Positions 48,740 through 59,126 of a stretch of 64,000 bases of DNA are shown here, one piece after another (position 1 is the first letter of the stretch; each line of letters begins with the position of its first letter). The notes beneath the pieces were generated by a model. That model was not told the DNA's origin, did no database searches, and saw only the letters and a list, made by a program, of their open reading frames with translations. Origin of the DNA: Candidatus Peregrinibacteria bacterium. GTDB lineage: Bacteria; Patescibacteriota; Gracilibacteria; UBA1369; PNNO01. The stretch is from positions 124,347 through 188,346 of the forward strand of contig JAFGJT010000009.1 in the NCBI GenBank assembly GCA_016928915.1, written 5' to 3'. Made by a program: the position numbers and the translations under genes.

Positions 48740-49885
48740 ACGGACAGGAGATATCTTTCTTAAATCTTCCACAACCTTCGGAAGCACTTTTAACAAATAT
48801 TCAATATCTTTCTTTGTTGTATATTTCCCGAGTGTAAATCTTATGCTGCCGTGCGCGATTTCGTAACTGTGACCGAGTGCAAGGATTACATGAGATGGGT
48901 CAAGTGAACCAGAAGTGCATGCTGATCCTGATGATGCAGCTATTCCCAACATATCGAGTCTTAGAAGCATAGCTTCGCCTTCGATATCCAGAATTGAAAC
49001 ATTTACATTATTCGGGAGTCTTTTTTCAGGATGGCCGTTTAATTGAACCTTTGGAATTTTTGCGAGAATTCCTTTTATTAACATATCGCGGAGGTCCGTT
49101 AGTCTTTTGTTTTCTTTTTCTTTGTCTTTTTGCGTCAGTTTTAAGGCTTCCGCAAGGCCTATGATTGCGGGTACATTTTCGGTGCCCGGCCTTAATCTTT
49201 TTTCCTGTTCGCCGCCGTACATTACGGGCCATATATTTGTATGTTTTCGTATATATAACACTCCGATTCCTTTCGGCCCGTAAATTTTTCCTCCGTTTAA
49301 AGTCATTAAATCCACAATTAATTTATCAACATTCATTTCGAGTGTTCCGGCTGCCTGACACGCATCGGTGTGAAAGGGGATTTGCTTGTTTTTGCAGTAC
49401 CTACCTATTTTCCATATCGGCTGTATTGTGCCGATTTCGTTATTTGCATACATAATTGAAACCAAAACAGTATCTTTGCGAATCGTTTTTTTAACTTCAT
49501 CCGGATTAATAATTCCGTCTTTATCGCAGTTAATATAAGTAACTTCAAAACCCTCCCTTTCGAGCTGTTCGCACGGATGAAGAACAGCATGATGCTCAAT
49601 TGTTGAAGTAATAATATGTTTTCCTTTATGAGCGTTTGCCCTTGCCGTCCCCAGAATTGCAATATTGTCGCTTTCGGTTCCGCCTGATGTAAAATAAATT
49701 TCTTCGGGAGAGCATCCCAGAATTTTTGCAATATCAACACGCGCTGTATCAACAGCGATTTTTGCGATCTGTCCGGACTGATGTATAGATGACGGATTGC
49801 CGAAATTCATAGTAAAAAAAGGCTCCATTTTTTTTAGAACCCGCGGATCGCACGGAGTTGTTGCCGCATAGTCGAAATATCTCAT
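48734..49885 (-). CDS. nifS: Cysteine desulfurase, NifS/IscS type
   Basis: PLP enzyme that takes sulfur from cysteine for Fe-S clusters. I take the start at 49885 (MRYFDYAATTPCDPRVL), five bases after the nifU stop with GGAG upstream, instead of the track start at 49924 that overlaps nifU by 35 nt; this gives 383 residues. Visible are FTSGGTESDNIAILG, the PLP lysine in LMTLNGGKIYGPKGIGVLYI (position of SxHKxxGPxG), and the sulfur-accepting cysteine in ASSGSACTSGSLDPSHV. The lysine context NGGKIYGPKG replaces the usual SAHKIYGPKG. It is the last gene of the lipoprotein-nifU-nifS unit. Confidence 0.95.
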   Translation of the reverse strand: MRYFDYAATTPCDPRVLKKMEPFFTMNFGNPSSIHQSGQIAKIAVDTARVDIAKILGCSPEEIYFTSGGTESDNIAILGTARANAHKGKHIITSTIEHHAVLHPCEQLEREGFEVTYINCDKDGIINPDEVKKTIRKDTVLVSIMYANNEIGTIQPIWKIGRYCKNKQIPFHTDACQAAGTLEMNVDKLIVDLMTLNGGKIYGPKGIGVLYIRKHTNIWPVMYGGEQEKRLRPGTENVPAIIGLAEALKLTQKDKEKENKRLTDLRDMLIKGILAKIPKVQLNGHPEKRLPNNVNVSILDIEGEAMLLRLDMLGIAASSGSACTSGSLDPSHVILALGHSYEIAHGSIRFTLGKYTTKKDIEYLLKVLPKVVEDLRKISPVRL

Positions 49886-49889
49886 TTTG

Positions 49890-50543
49890 TTATTCTCCAT
49901 AGTACTGCATTTTATATTGTTCAATCATCCTTTCAACGCGCGGCCTGCATGCGCCGCAGCCTGTTCCGGCTTTTGTTCTTTTCTGAATATCCTCGAATTT
50001 TTTACCGCCTTCGAGTACGGCATTTTCAATTTCGGTATTTGTAACATCAAGGCATCTGCAGATAATTTCCGATTTTTCCTTAATAATCCTGTGTTCTTGT
50101 TTGGATTTTCTAAAATAGTCATTTATTGCGGCTCGGATCGCTTTATCACCAAGCACGGAACAGTGTATTTTTTTGTCGGGAAGACCGGATAGTCTGTTTA
50201 CAATATCCTGCGGCGTTATTTTCATTGCGTCTTCCAGAGCCATTCCTCCTTTTTCGGTAACCATTATTGAAAGAATTGAAGTTGACGCTATTGCGGAGGC
50301 GCAGCCAAAAGTCTGCCATTTGCATTCCGCAATCGTATCCGTAAGTTTATCCACCTTAATCCATATTTTCATCATATCCCCGCATGCGGGACTGCCGACA
50401 TAACCTACACCATCGGCTTTATAGTTTTTCGGATTTTCTTGTAAAAGATTTTTCGGATTGAAAAAATGTTCTTTTACAGTGTCTGAATAAACCCAGCCCG
50501 CGCCATCCTGTTGGTTAGCGTGAGAATTATTTGAATTAGTCAT
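49890..50543 (-). CDS. nifU: NifU-like Fe-S scaffold with BFD-like [2Fe-2S] domain
   Basis: Start chosen at 50543 (MTNSNNSHANQQ), 10 bp after the lipoprotein stop, rather than 50579. The 217 residues hold an IscU scaffold (about 15-140) with its three conserved cysteines in GSPACGDMMKIWI, FGCASAIAS and KIHCSVLGD, then a bacterioferritin-associated-ferredoxin-like domain (about 160-205) with CRCLDVTNTEIENAV and TGCGACRPRVERMI, which binds a [2Fe-2S] cluster. The C-terminal Nfu domain of classic NifU is absent. With nifS it forms a minimal Fe-S assembly pair, which fits the Fe-S enzymes in the window (for example the U32 protein). Confidence 0.93.
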   Translation of the reverse strand: MTNSNNSHANQQDGAGWVYSDTVKEHFFNPKNLLQENPKNYKADGVGYVGSPACGDMMKIWIKVDKLTDTIAECKWQTFGCASAIASTSILSIMVTEKGGMALEDAMKITPQDIVNRLSGLPDKKIHCSVLGDKAIRAAINDYFRKSKQEHRIIKEKSEIICRCLDVTNTEIENAVLEGGKKFEDIQKRTKAGTGCGACRPRVERMIEQYKMQYYGE

Positions 50544-50553
50544 AAATGTGGTT

Positions 50554-51135
50554 TCAGTTAACTTTAAACGATTTAACAATATTTTTCGCGTTTTCAGTAG
50601 TTACCCCGTCTGCATCGCTTCTGTATGCGGCTGTTGCCGTGTATGCGTCAACGCCGTTTACAGCATATACCTGAATTAATCTGATTAAAGGATCTTGGGC
50701 GCTTTCTTTGCCCTCAAACATTATTAGCATTGATTTGTTCATTTTTCCGCCAATTAAAACATTAAACTCAGTGTCCCTTGAGATTTCTTTATAATTAACC
50801 AGAGATTTTTGGTTTTCAAGTATTTCGGATTTTGCAAAATCCACACTGCTCATGCCGGTTTTAAGTATTTTTTTTGTAACATTCGCGTTTTCGGTAAATA
50901 CATCACTTTTAATGTTGTTTCTAAAAATAACCTGTGTTTCTATGGGTATTTCTTTTGAGAAATCTTTGGCTTCTATTATTTCCCACGAGTTAGGAACACT
51001 TATTGAAAAGGTTGATGCGTTATATGTTTTAAAGTTTTTCAGATCAGCTGTCTGACCGGCATTATCTCCGCCTCCGAAACATCCCGTAAAAACCAACAGA
51101 CTTATTAATGAGCTTAAAAGGATTGCTTTTTTCAT
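50554..51135 (-). CDS. Lipoprotein, PsbP/DUF1795-like
   Basis: 193 residues. The signal ends in a lipobox (LVFTGC, Cys about residue 19) followed by FGGGDNAGQ, so it should be lipid-anchored outside the membrane. The body starts FKTYNASTFSISVPNSWEII, a pattern shared with PsbP-like/DUF1795 folds, and ends with a VDAYTATAAYRSDAD strand pair and IVKSFKVN. Its role is unknown. It is the first gene of the unit with nifU and nifS, 10 bp upstream; co-transcription looks likely, functional link unclear. Confidence 0.75.
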   Translation of the reverse strand: MKKAILLSSLISLLVFTGCFGGGDNAGQTADLKNFKTYNASTFSISVPNSWEIIEAKDFSKEIPIETQVIFRNNIKSDVFTENANVTKKILKTGMSSVDFAKSEILENQKSLVNYKEISRDTEFNVLIGGKMNKSMLIMFEGKESAQDPLIRLIQVYAVNGVDAYTATAAYRSDADGVTTENAKNIVKSFKVN

Positions 51136-51229
51136 GCTGAATTGTTATTTGCACCAGTATTTTACCCGATTTTTTTACATAATCAACTAAACATTGATTT
51201 TTATGAAAATCTACATATGATATACGCAT

Positions 51230-52150
51230 ATGAAAATTGGAATTTTACATTTTAAACCCGCTCCGACTCTGCGTTCAAGAAGGCTTCCTTCTGACGTTAA
51301 GATGCTCCGCAATGCTGTTAAGGAACTGGGGCATACACCTAAAGTTATTGCCGAAGACAAATGCCAGCTTTATTATACCCGCCATCATGCAAAAGTTTTA
51401 TATGCAGGGAAACCGTTTCCTAAAGTTGATATAATTATTCCCAGAGTTTCATTATTGAATAATGTGGGGCTTCACGCTTCAATTCTTGCGCAGTTTCAAC
51501 TGCAGGGAATACCGGTTTTGCAGAGTTACAAATCGGTTTTACGAGCTAAAAACAAATTAAGAACCCTTCAGTTTTTAAGTAAAAATTCTATACCGGTTCC
51601 AATAACAATTGTTGTAAAACGTTTTGAATTTCTTGATGTTGCCATCAGAAAAGTCGGAGGATTTCCGATTATTATTAAAACTCCTTTCGGCTCTCTTGGT
51701 AAAGGAGTGGCGATTGTTGAAAGCAAACGCGCAATGCACAGCGCGTTTGATCTTTTGCTCACCAGCCCCGATTTTTCATCTTTGTTAATTCAGGAATATG
51801 TAGAAGAAGCTGCCGGAAAAGATTTAAGGGCTTTTGTTATCGGAGGAAAAGTTGTCGCGGCCATGCAGAGAAACGCGCAGGGCGATGAATTCAGGTCCAA
51901 TTTGGCTCAGGGAGGAGTAGGGAATTCCATAAAATTAACAGATGAGGAAGAAAGAATTTCTTTGGCTGCCGCAGAAGCGCTAAAGCTTGATTTTGCGGGC
52001 GTTGATTTATTACGTACCAATAAAGGGCCTGTTGTAATGGAGGTAAACTGCAATCCGGGTCTTGAGGGAATAACCGAAGTTACGGGTAAAGATATTGCAA
52101 AAAAACTTATAAAATACGCTGTTTCAATAGTTGAAAAACGCAACAAGTAA
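51230..52150 (+). CDS. RimK-like ATP-grasp ligase
   Basis: 306-residue ATP-grasp enzyme of the RimK group: MKIGILHFKPAPTLRSRRL, then the linker with NKLRTLQFLSKNSIPVPIT, the ATP-binding PIIIKTPFGSLGKGVAIVES, QEYVEEAAGKDLRAFVIGGKVVAAM and the metal site VVMEVNCNPGLEGITEVTG. RimK adds glutamates to the end of S6; relatives join other amino acids to proteins or cofactors. The precise substrate cannot be told. TTGATT and TATGAT (16-bp spacer) lie just before the start, so the leader is very short. Confidence 0.88.
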   Translation: MKIGILHFKPAPTLRSRRLPSDVKMLRNAVKELGHTPKVIAEDKCQLYYTRHHAKVLYAGKPFPKVDIIIPRVSLLNNVGLHASILAQFQLQGIPVLQSYKSVLRAKNKLRTLQFLSKNSIPVPITIVVKRFEFLDVAIRKVGGFPIIIKTPFGSLGKGVAIVESKRAMHSAFDLLLTSPDFSSLLIQEYVEEAAGKDLRAFVIGGKVVAAMQRNAQGDEFRSNLAQGGVGNSIKLTDEEERISLAAAEALKLDFAGVDLLRTNKGPVVMEVNCNPGLEGITEVTGKDIAKKLIKYAVSIVEKRNK

Positions 52151-52168
52151 GGTTTGTATCTTGATGAT

Positions 52169-52792
52169 TTATCTTTTTTCGATAATCATATCAATAATAC
52201 CGTATTTTTTAGCCTGTTCAGCGCTCATAAAGTTATCCCTGTCCGTATCTCTCTCGATCAGTTTAAGCTGCTGACCGGTGTGTTTTGCAAGCAGTTTGTT
52301 TAAGCGTTCTTTGGTTTTCAGAATATGATCCGCGTGAATTCGTATATCTGATGCCTGACCTTCAATTCCGCCCAAAGGCTGGTGAATCATTATTTCGGAA
52401 TTCGGCAGAGCAAATCTTTTGCCTTTTTCTCCACCTGCAAGCAGAACCGCTCCCATTGACGCGGCCATTCCCACACAGACTGTTGAAACATACGGTTTTA
52501 TAAGCTGCATTGTGTCGTAAATTGCAAGTCCCGCGGTTACATGTCCGCCCGGGGAATGAATATATAGCGTGATATCCTTGTCAGAATCCTGATTTTCAAG
52601 GAATAACAGCTGCGCTATCACGTTATTTGCCACAGCATCGTTAATTGCAGATCCAAGAAAAATTATTCTATCCTTTAAAAGTCTTGAATAAATATCATAC
52701 GCTCTTTCACCCGCGGTTGTTTTTTCAATAACAGTCGGAATTAAGATGCTTGACGTAGAAGGTAAAACTTTTTTAGAATCTTTTTTGTTCAT
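52169..52792 (-). CDS. clpP: ATP-dependent Clp protease, proteolytic subunit
   Basis: Serine protease forming the ClpP barrel that degrades proteins fed by Clp ATPases. The catalytic serine is in [14 protein letters not shown], the histidine in [13 protein letters not shown] and the aspartate in [10 protein letters not shown]. 207 residues is normal; the N-terminal about 15 residues ([15 protein letters not shown]) are the propeptide-like stretch. It is not with clpX. A -10 TACAAT (minus strand, 52836-52841) with TTTTTGG upstream precedes it. Confidence 0.97.
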   Translation of the reverse strand: MNKKDSKKVLPSTSSILIPTVIEKTTAGERAYDIYSRLLKDRIIFLGSAINDAVANNVIAQLLFLENQDSDKDITLYIHSPGGHVTAGLAIYDTMQLIKPYVSTVCVGMAASMGAVLLAGGEKGKRFALPNSEIMIHQPLGGIEGQASDIRIHADHILKTKERLNKLLAKHTGQQLKLIERDTDRDNFMSAEQAKKYGIIDMIIEKR

Positions 52793-52835
52793 GGTGAATT
52801 TGTTTTAAGGGTTAACGTTTTTAATCACTTCTTAT

Positions 52836-52841
52836 ATTGTA
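52836..52841 (-). promoter_or_regulatory. Candidate clpP promoter (-10)
   Basis: Minus-strand TACAAT preceded by TTTTTGG and followed by ATAAGAA, resembling the -10 contexts of the pyk and VirB4-like promoters. -35 not clear. Confidence 0.45.
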
Positions 52842-52874
52842 CCAAAAATCATGAAAAAAATCTTATAAAATCCC

Positions 52875-52904
52875 TTGACTTCCTTTTTACCATTACATTA
52901 AAAT
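52875..52904 (+). promoter_or_regulatory. 16S rRNA promoter
   Basis: TTGACT, 18-bp spacer, TAAAAT, in the 248-bp gap upstream of the 16S gene, with the boxA and processing stem downstream. A near-consensus -35 fits a strong rRNA promoter. Confidence 0.75.
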
Positions 52905-52927
52905 AAGCGAGCATTTTTGAACGAATA

Positions 52928-52939
52928 TGTTCTTTAACA
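52928..52939 (+). promoter_or_regulatory. boxA antitermination site
   Basis: TGTTCTTTAACA, one base from the E. coli rRNA boxA (TGCTCTTTAACA), placed between the promoter and the 16S gene, where NusB/S10 would load for rRNA antitermination. Confidence 0.75.
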
Positions 52940-52942
52940 TTT

Positions 52943-52961
52943 AGGGTGTAATAGAGAAACC
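52943..52961 (+). other. 5' arm of the 16S processing stem
   Basis: AGGGTGTAATAGAGAAACC pairs with 54581-54599; the inner 14 bases are perfectly complementary and the outer five include two G-T pairs. This is the long helix that brings both ends of pre-16S together for RNase III. Confidence 0.85.
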
Positions 52962-53041
52962 TGTTTATTTTAATTGTTTATTTGTTTATTTAGCCAACGG
53001 CAATTACCAATTTATTGGTATTGTCGTAACTTCATAAATTT

Positions 53042-54508
<1,467 letters not shown>

Positions 54509-54563
54509 TAGGGAGATGAATGAACCTCTTACTTAATTGAAAGATGAGTTCTATATGGTTGAG

Positions 54564-54579
54564 AGTCCTTTTTAGGACT
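54564..54579 (+). other. Hairpin in the pre-16S trailer
   Basis: AGTCCT-TTTT-AGGACT, a 6-bp stem directly before the 3' arm of the processing stem. Confidence 0.6.
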
Positions 54580-54580
54580 T

Positions 54581-54599
54581 GGTTTCTCTATTACGCTCT
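54581..54599 (+). other. 3' arm of the 16S processing stem
   Basis: GGTTTCTCTATTACGCTCT, complementary to 52943-52961 as described there. It ends 31 bases before the next gene. Confidence 0.85.
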
Positions 54600-54629
54600 G
54601 GATGTTAAAAACATTAAAAAAGCAAAAAC

Positions 54630-54971
54630 ATGTTAGATGCTTATACAATTATCGGTTTTATTGGAGCTCTGGTGTTAATGGTAGCTGTTGTTATGAACCA
54701 GCTTGGCAGATGGCAGACAAATGATTTTGAATATGATTTTATAAATCTCATTGGAAGCGCAATACTGGCTGTCTATGCATGGCAGATCGGAAGTTATCCA
54801 TTACTTGTATTGTTCGTTGTCTGGGCTTTGTTCTCGGCAAAAGACGTTGTAGGCGACGGTTTTCATCAGCTTTTCAAGAAAGGCAAGAAGGATGAATCAA
54901 AAAAAGAAGAGCCGACAAAAGAAGAACCCAGAAACGAAGAACCTAAACAGGAAGAAACCAAGGGGCTGTAG
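54630..54971 (+). CDS. CBU_0592-type small membrane protein with charged tail
   Basis: 113 residues with about three membrane helices (YTIIGFIGALVLMVAVVMNQLG, DFINLIGSAILAVYAWQIGSYPLLVLFVVWALFSAKDVV), a pattern I recognise from the CBU_0592 family, followed by a Lys/Glu/Pro tail (KKEEPTKEEPRNEEPKQEE) of about 35 residues. Function unknown. The last codons and the TAG stop lie inside the tRNA-Ala gene (stop at 54969-54971, tRNA from 54962). It has no promoter of its own that I see and may be transcribed from the 16S promoter, 31 bases after the processing stem. Confidence 0.8.
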   Translation: MLDAYTIIGFIGALVLMVAVVMNQLGRWQTNDFEYDFINLIGSAILAVYAWQIGSYPLLVLFVVWALFSAKDVVGDGFHQLFKKGKKDESKKEEPTKEEPRNEEPKQEETKGL

Positions 54972-55038
54972 CTCAGTTGGCTAGAGCGCCTCGCTTGCAC
55001 CGAGGAGGCCAAGGGTTCGACTCCCTTCAGCTCCACCA
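54962..55038 (+). tRNA. tRNA-Ala (anticodon TGC)
   Basis: Acceptor GGGGCTG/CAGCTCC with G3:U70, anticodon loop CTTGCAC, T loop TTCGACT, CCA encoded. It overlaps the end of the upstream gene by 10 bases. Many rRNA operons have tRNA-Ala (TGC) in the 16S-23S spacer; here it follows 16S at 454 bp but no 23S follows. Confidence 0.96.
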
Positions 55039-55078
55039 GAAATTTTTATGTAAAAAATTATTTAAATCCAATATAAAA

Positions 55079-57064
55079 GTGCAATCCAAAGCTAGCCATT
55101 TTTTTGAGTATCTTACATGGGTGGGTTTTTTGGTAATAATCACTTTTTCTGTTTATAACGACGGGGGAATAGATATATTAAGCCATCTTTTCCTTTCAGG
55201 TTCACTGATCATTTTTGGCATTCTTTATCTTCTTTATAAAAAGCCTTTAAAATATGGAATAGAGTTAATTCCATTATTGTTTTTTTTAGTTTTCTTTTTA
55301 TTATCTTTTGTTTTTAGCCAGACAAAAAATGTCGGGCTTTTTGAATTAATTCTATTTATATCCGGGGCGTTTGTTTATATATATGTTTCAAGTCAAAAAT
55401 GGGACTTTTCCATATTTGAAAAATTCATGAAATGGATAGTTGTCATTGCGGTAATAATTACTTTGTACGGTTATTTCCATTATATATTTGACCCGTTTAA
55501 CAGGTTTACATCTACATTTGTAGAGCGTATTTATAATTTTGTAGGATACCCCAACGCATATGCAAACTTTATTCTCGCCGTAATCCCGATTCCTTTTTAT
55601 TTCCTTTATAAAGACGTAAAACCATCTGTCAGGCGGGCATTATATGTTTCTTTAATATTAATCATTTCCGCTTTCTTTTTAACTTATTCAAGAGGAGCGT
55701 TTATTGCTTTATCTGTGATTTCTATCCCTTATATTTTAGGTATTTTATTTTCGAGCAAAGGACATTTAAAACAAGGTATTAAAAAACTCAAGACCATTGT
55801 GTTGTTAGTAGTCTTATCAGCTATATTAACAATTCCTGTAAACTATTTGCGCAGTATGAATAATTCGGAGGTTGCTTCTTTTGCTGATAAAATCACACTT
55901 GAATCCGGTGAAAAGGACACATCTACAAGCGACAGATTGGAATTTTGGGAAGGAAGCATAGAGATGTTCATGGATAATCCTGTGTTTGGAACCGGACCTG
56001 GAAGTTTTCAGTATGTTTTTCCTGCTTATCAAAAAACACTGCTTGCAAATTCAAACAGCCCCCATAATTTGTTTTTGAAATTGTTGGTTGAAAATGGCGT
56101 ATTTGCAATGGCTTTTTTTGTTTTATTTATGCTCATACTGTTTTTGCGTGGAATAATGGTATATAAAAATTTTACAAAAAACGAACGATTACTGATTTTT
56201 ACCCTTGCCGCAAGCATTATTGGCAGTTTGCTTCATAATATGGTTGATTATAATCTGAATTTTGTTTCAATAATTTTGCTGCTTTTTATATTTTTTGGAG
56301 TTATAGGTTTTATAATAAATAAAAATTCCGACAAATTTGTTACAGAATTAAAAGTAAGATTTGTTAAATATTTATTGGTTTTAGTTGGTTTATTAATGTG
56401 TTTTGTTGCATTGCACGAAGTATATTATTCATATGTTTTTATTCAGGCCCGAGCAGCTCATAAAGCAGGGGATTATACGGCAGCCGAAAGTTATTATACG
56501 AAAGCAAAGGATATTTTTTTAAAACGTGATTTATTTATTGGTTTTGCTCAAATGAATGTTAAAAAGTTTGAAACAGAAGGTGATATTAAATATTTAGAAA
56601 ACGCAGAAAAGTTATTACTGACAGGCTTTTCATTAAACAGTCACGATGCTTTTATTGTTAATTATCTCGGAGATATTGCTTTTGATATGAATAAAATTGA
56701 GCAGGCAAAAAATTATTATGCACAATCATTAAAATTAGATCCCAAAAATAATCTTGATTATTATTATGATAATTTGAATGTGGATGATGCTTTGACTAAG
56801 GAAGAGATAGATGACTTAATTGCTCTTCTTGATGATTACCATGATAAACTCGCTCAAAATGCGCATCTTACAATTCTTACCGGAAATCCCGATTCAGCCG
56901 TTATGATTTATGAGCTTTTACTCTCTAAAATTAAAGATACTGAATTTGCTTTTGTTTATAATGATAAATTATTGGAAGGTCTAAAGCAGATGCAGGATAC
57001 ATACGAACTGGAAAAATCCAAATTCGAAAAACACTATAATTTAAAGCTGACAAAAGAGGATTAA
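55079..57064 (+). CDS. O-antigen ligase/Wzy-like polymerase with TPR tail
   Basis: The track start at 54977 lies inside the tRNA-Ala gene and is wrong; a GTG at 55079 (V35 of the track ORF) is the first plausible start, giving about 661 residues. Ten or more membrane helices make up residues 1-470. The Wzy_C/WaaL motifs are visible: VGYPNAYANFILAVIP, FLTYSRGAFIAL, VFGTGPGSFQYVF and NSPHNLFLKLLVENGV. The last about 190 residues carry TPR-like helices (GDYTAAESYYTKAKDIF, IEQAKNYYAQSLKLDPKN). It likely joins a lipid-linked glycan to an acceptor or polymerises it, in the membrane. It faces a second enzyme of the same kind, end to end. Confidence 0.88.
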   Translation: MQSKASHFFEYLTWVGFLVIITFSVYNDGGIDILSHLFLSGSLIIFGILYLLYKKPLKYGIELIPLLFFLVFFLLSFVFSQTKNVGLFELILFISGAFVYIYVSSQKWDFSIFEKFMKWIVVIAVIITLYGYFHYIFDPFNRFTSTFVERIYNFVGYPNAYANFILAVIPIPFYFLYKDVKPSVRRALYVSLILIISAFFLTYSRGAFIALSVISIPYILGILFSSKGHLKQGIKKLKTIVLLVVLSAILTIPVNYLRSMNNSEVASFADKITLESGEKDTSTSDRLEFWEGSIEMFMDNPVFGTGPGSFQYVFPAYQKTLLANSNSPHNLFLKLLVENGVFAMAFFVLFMLILFLRGIMVYKNFTKNERLLIFTLAASIIGSLLHNMVDYNLNFVSIILLLFIFFGVIGFIINKNSDKFVTELKVRFVKYLLVLVGLLMCFVALHEVYYSYVFIQARAAHKAGDYTAAESYYTKAKDIFLKRDLFIGFAQMNVKKFETEGDIKYLENAEKLLLTGFSLNSHDAFIVNYLGDIAFDMNKIEQAKNYYAQSLKLDPKNNLDYYYDNLNVDDALTKEEIDDLIALLDDYHDKLAQNAHLTILTGNPDSAVMIYELLLSKIKDTEFAFVYNDKLLEGLKQMQDTYELEKSKFEKHYNLKLTKED

Positions 57065-57070
57065 TATATT

Positions 57071-58963
57071 TTAAAAACACACATCGTATTGATATCCGTT
57101 TTTGTTATATTTTTGTTTGTACAAATTGAGTTTTTCTATGAATTGATTCCAGTCTTTGGCTATATCGCCGGAACTTTCAAGTATTTCAATAATACACTGA
57201 GCATGTTTAATTTCCGGTTTCATTGATACAAAATGCAGATTATTCTTTGCATAAAACATAAAATCTTCGATAATAGGATATAGCATTTTATCAAGATATT
57301 CATCAGGAGGAGATTGATTGATTGCTTTAAGGGTTTTAAGGTAATAATAATGGACCGCAAGCGAGTTCTTTGGATCTATTTGGAGAGCTTGTTTAAAGGA
57401 TAAAATGGCTTCGTCATATTTTTTAAGATCATATAAAATTCTGCCTTTATTTAAAGGTCCATATATATCGTGTGGATTAATTTTAATATGTTCTTCAACC
57501 ATTTTCATTGCATTTGAAAGATCATTTTTTAAAAAGTAATAGTCGCTTAATTGTATCCAGAATTCCCTGGGATATAAACTTTTTGAATATTTAGAAATAT
57601 GGCTTTCAAGTTCTGAACTGGTATATCGTTTTATTGTTTGAAAATCCGAATAAGGGTCTGTGTTAAAATAATCTCTTATTCCTACCAACGATAAAATTAC
57701 TGATATGGCACAAAATGCCAGAAATACTGCTTTTTTAGTAATTTGAAACTTTTGTTGTAATCGTTCAGCCTTTCCTTCATTTATTTGATTTATTAAAAGC
57801 CCGAGAGTTATAGCAAATACAATATAAATTAAAAGAAAATTTAAGTTATAGTCAATCATGTTGTGCGCAAGCCCTCCGAAAATTGCCACGGCCATAAAAT
57901 TTTTCTGCGGTGTGGATTTTTTTATGCTTTTAACCGCGATTAAAACGAAAAATACTATTAACAGTGCTGCGCAAACTACCCCGCTTTCAAACGCTGTTTT
58001 TAAAAAGATATTATGAGGATGATCCGAGTTTGCATATAAAAGTTCCTGTTTTGACGGATAAATAAATCTGAAGGTCTGGGGTCCGTAGCCGAAGATCGGT
58101 TTTTCCAATATCAAACCAAGGGTGATTCTAAAAAAATCGCTCCTTTCTTCTATCGATGTAATATTTTCATTGTTTGAAAATGTAAGCTTATCTCCAATGT
58201 CGTAAGTTTGGATATTATGCTCTGAACGTATAAATAAAGTCAGAGATATAAAAACTGCGCCGACAATTATTGCTATAATCCATTTGTACTTATATAACAG
58301 AAAATATTTATAATTAAAATAAGCTAAAATAATTAACTGGATTATAAAAGCTATATATGCGCCTCTTGAAAATGTTAAGTATAGAGCTGCTATTATTAAG
58401 CCTAAAATACCTATATTGAGTATATTTTGAAGCCTTAATTTTGACTCGGTTATTTTCAGTCCCACATACGGCCACATAACAAGCAAAAACATCGCTACTG
58501 CATTTGGGAATCCCTGAGCTTTGGCTAAAGGATTAATTATATTGCTTATAACTCTTATGTCGGAATTAAAAGCGAAATGGTAAAGACCGTAAATGCTTAA
58601 TACTGAAGCTGTTAAAATCAGTCCCCATTCTAATATTTTAGTATTTTTTAACTGGGAAGTTATAAGTATTGTGTTTGCAGCCGTGAAAAATACAAAAATT
58701 TCGGCAATTCCGTATGCTTTTATATCAGATAACAAAAATGAAACAATTATGGGTATTCCTATAATAAAAAATAATTCGGTTTCAAGATATAGTTTAATTT
58801 TTTTAATAAAAAATAAATTTAAAAGTGTAGTTCCTGCAAGCATTAGTATCACTTCACGATAACCCAGGCCGATATCATATTTAACACCGTATCTTAAAAA
58901 CATCGCAAAACACGCAGCTGCAAAGAAAATTTGAGGGATAGCCCATTTTCGCTCAAGTTGCAT
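57071..58963 (-). CDS. O-antigen ligase/Wzy-like polymerase with TPR tail
   Basis: 630 residues, same architecture as the gene before it: many membrane helices (1-440) with Wzy_C motifs AQGFPNAVAMFLLVMWP, LYLTFSRGAYIAFI, IFGYGPQTFRFIYPS and SDHPHNIFLKTAFESGV, then TPR repeats (LYDLKKYDEAILSFKQALQIDPKN). The two genes share the same pattern but differ in many residues, so they are likely old paralogues with different donors or acceptors. Their stop codons are only 6 bp apart on opposite strands. Confidence 0.87.
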   Translation of the reverse strand: MQLERKWAIPQIFFAAACFAMFLRYGVKYDIGLGYREVILMLAGTTLLNLFFIKKIKLYLETELFFIIGIPIIVSFLLSDIKAYGIAEIFVFFTAANTILITSQLKNTKILEWGLILTASVLSIYGLYHFAFNSDIRVISNIINPLAKAQGFPNAVAMFLLVMWPYVGLKITESKLRLQNILNIGILGLIIAALYLTFSRGAYIAFIIQLIILAYFNYKYFLLYKYKWIIAIIVGAVFISLTLFIRSEHNIQTYDIGDKLTFSNNENITSIEERSDFFRITLGLILEKPIFGYGPQTFRFIYPSKQELLYANSDHPHNIFLKTAFESGVVCAALLIVFFVLIAVKSIKKSTPQKNFMAVAIFGGLAHNMIDYNLNFLLIYIVFAITLGLLINQINEGKAERLQQKFQITKKAVFLAFCAISVILSLVGIRDYFNTDPYSDFQTIKRYTSSELESHISKYSKSLYPREFWIQLSDYYFLKNDLSNAMKMVEEHIKINPHDIYGPLNKGRILYDLKKYDEAILSFKQALQIDPKNSLAVHYYYLKTLKAINQSPPDEYLDKMLYPIIEDFMFYAKNNLHFVSMKPEIKHAQCIIEILESSGDIAKDWNQFIEKLNLYKQKYNKNGYQYDVCF

Positions 58964-59126
58964 ATTTAAATTTTGTTTATATTGAGGAAACTACCAACTA
59001 TTTTATAACTTTCATGTTTTTAATCAATCAAATCTTCCTCTTTAAAACGGGGCTGCAGACTCATTGAGATAGGCCTGATTCTCTGGTATTATCAAAATAA
59101 GAAATTCAGCAGCTAAAACTTATAAA

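Noticed and set aside
54977-55078. ORF-track start of the O-antigen ligase at 54977
   Set aside because: The first about 20 codons are the tRNA-Ala sequence read as protein; a later GTG (55079) is more credible.
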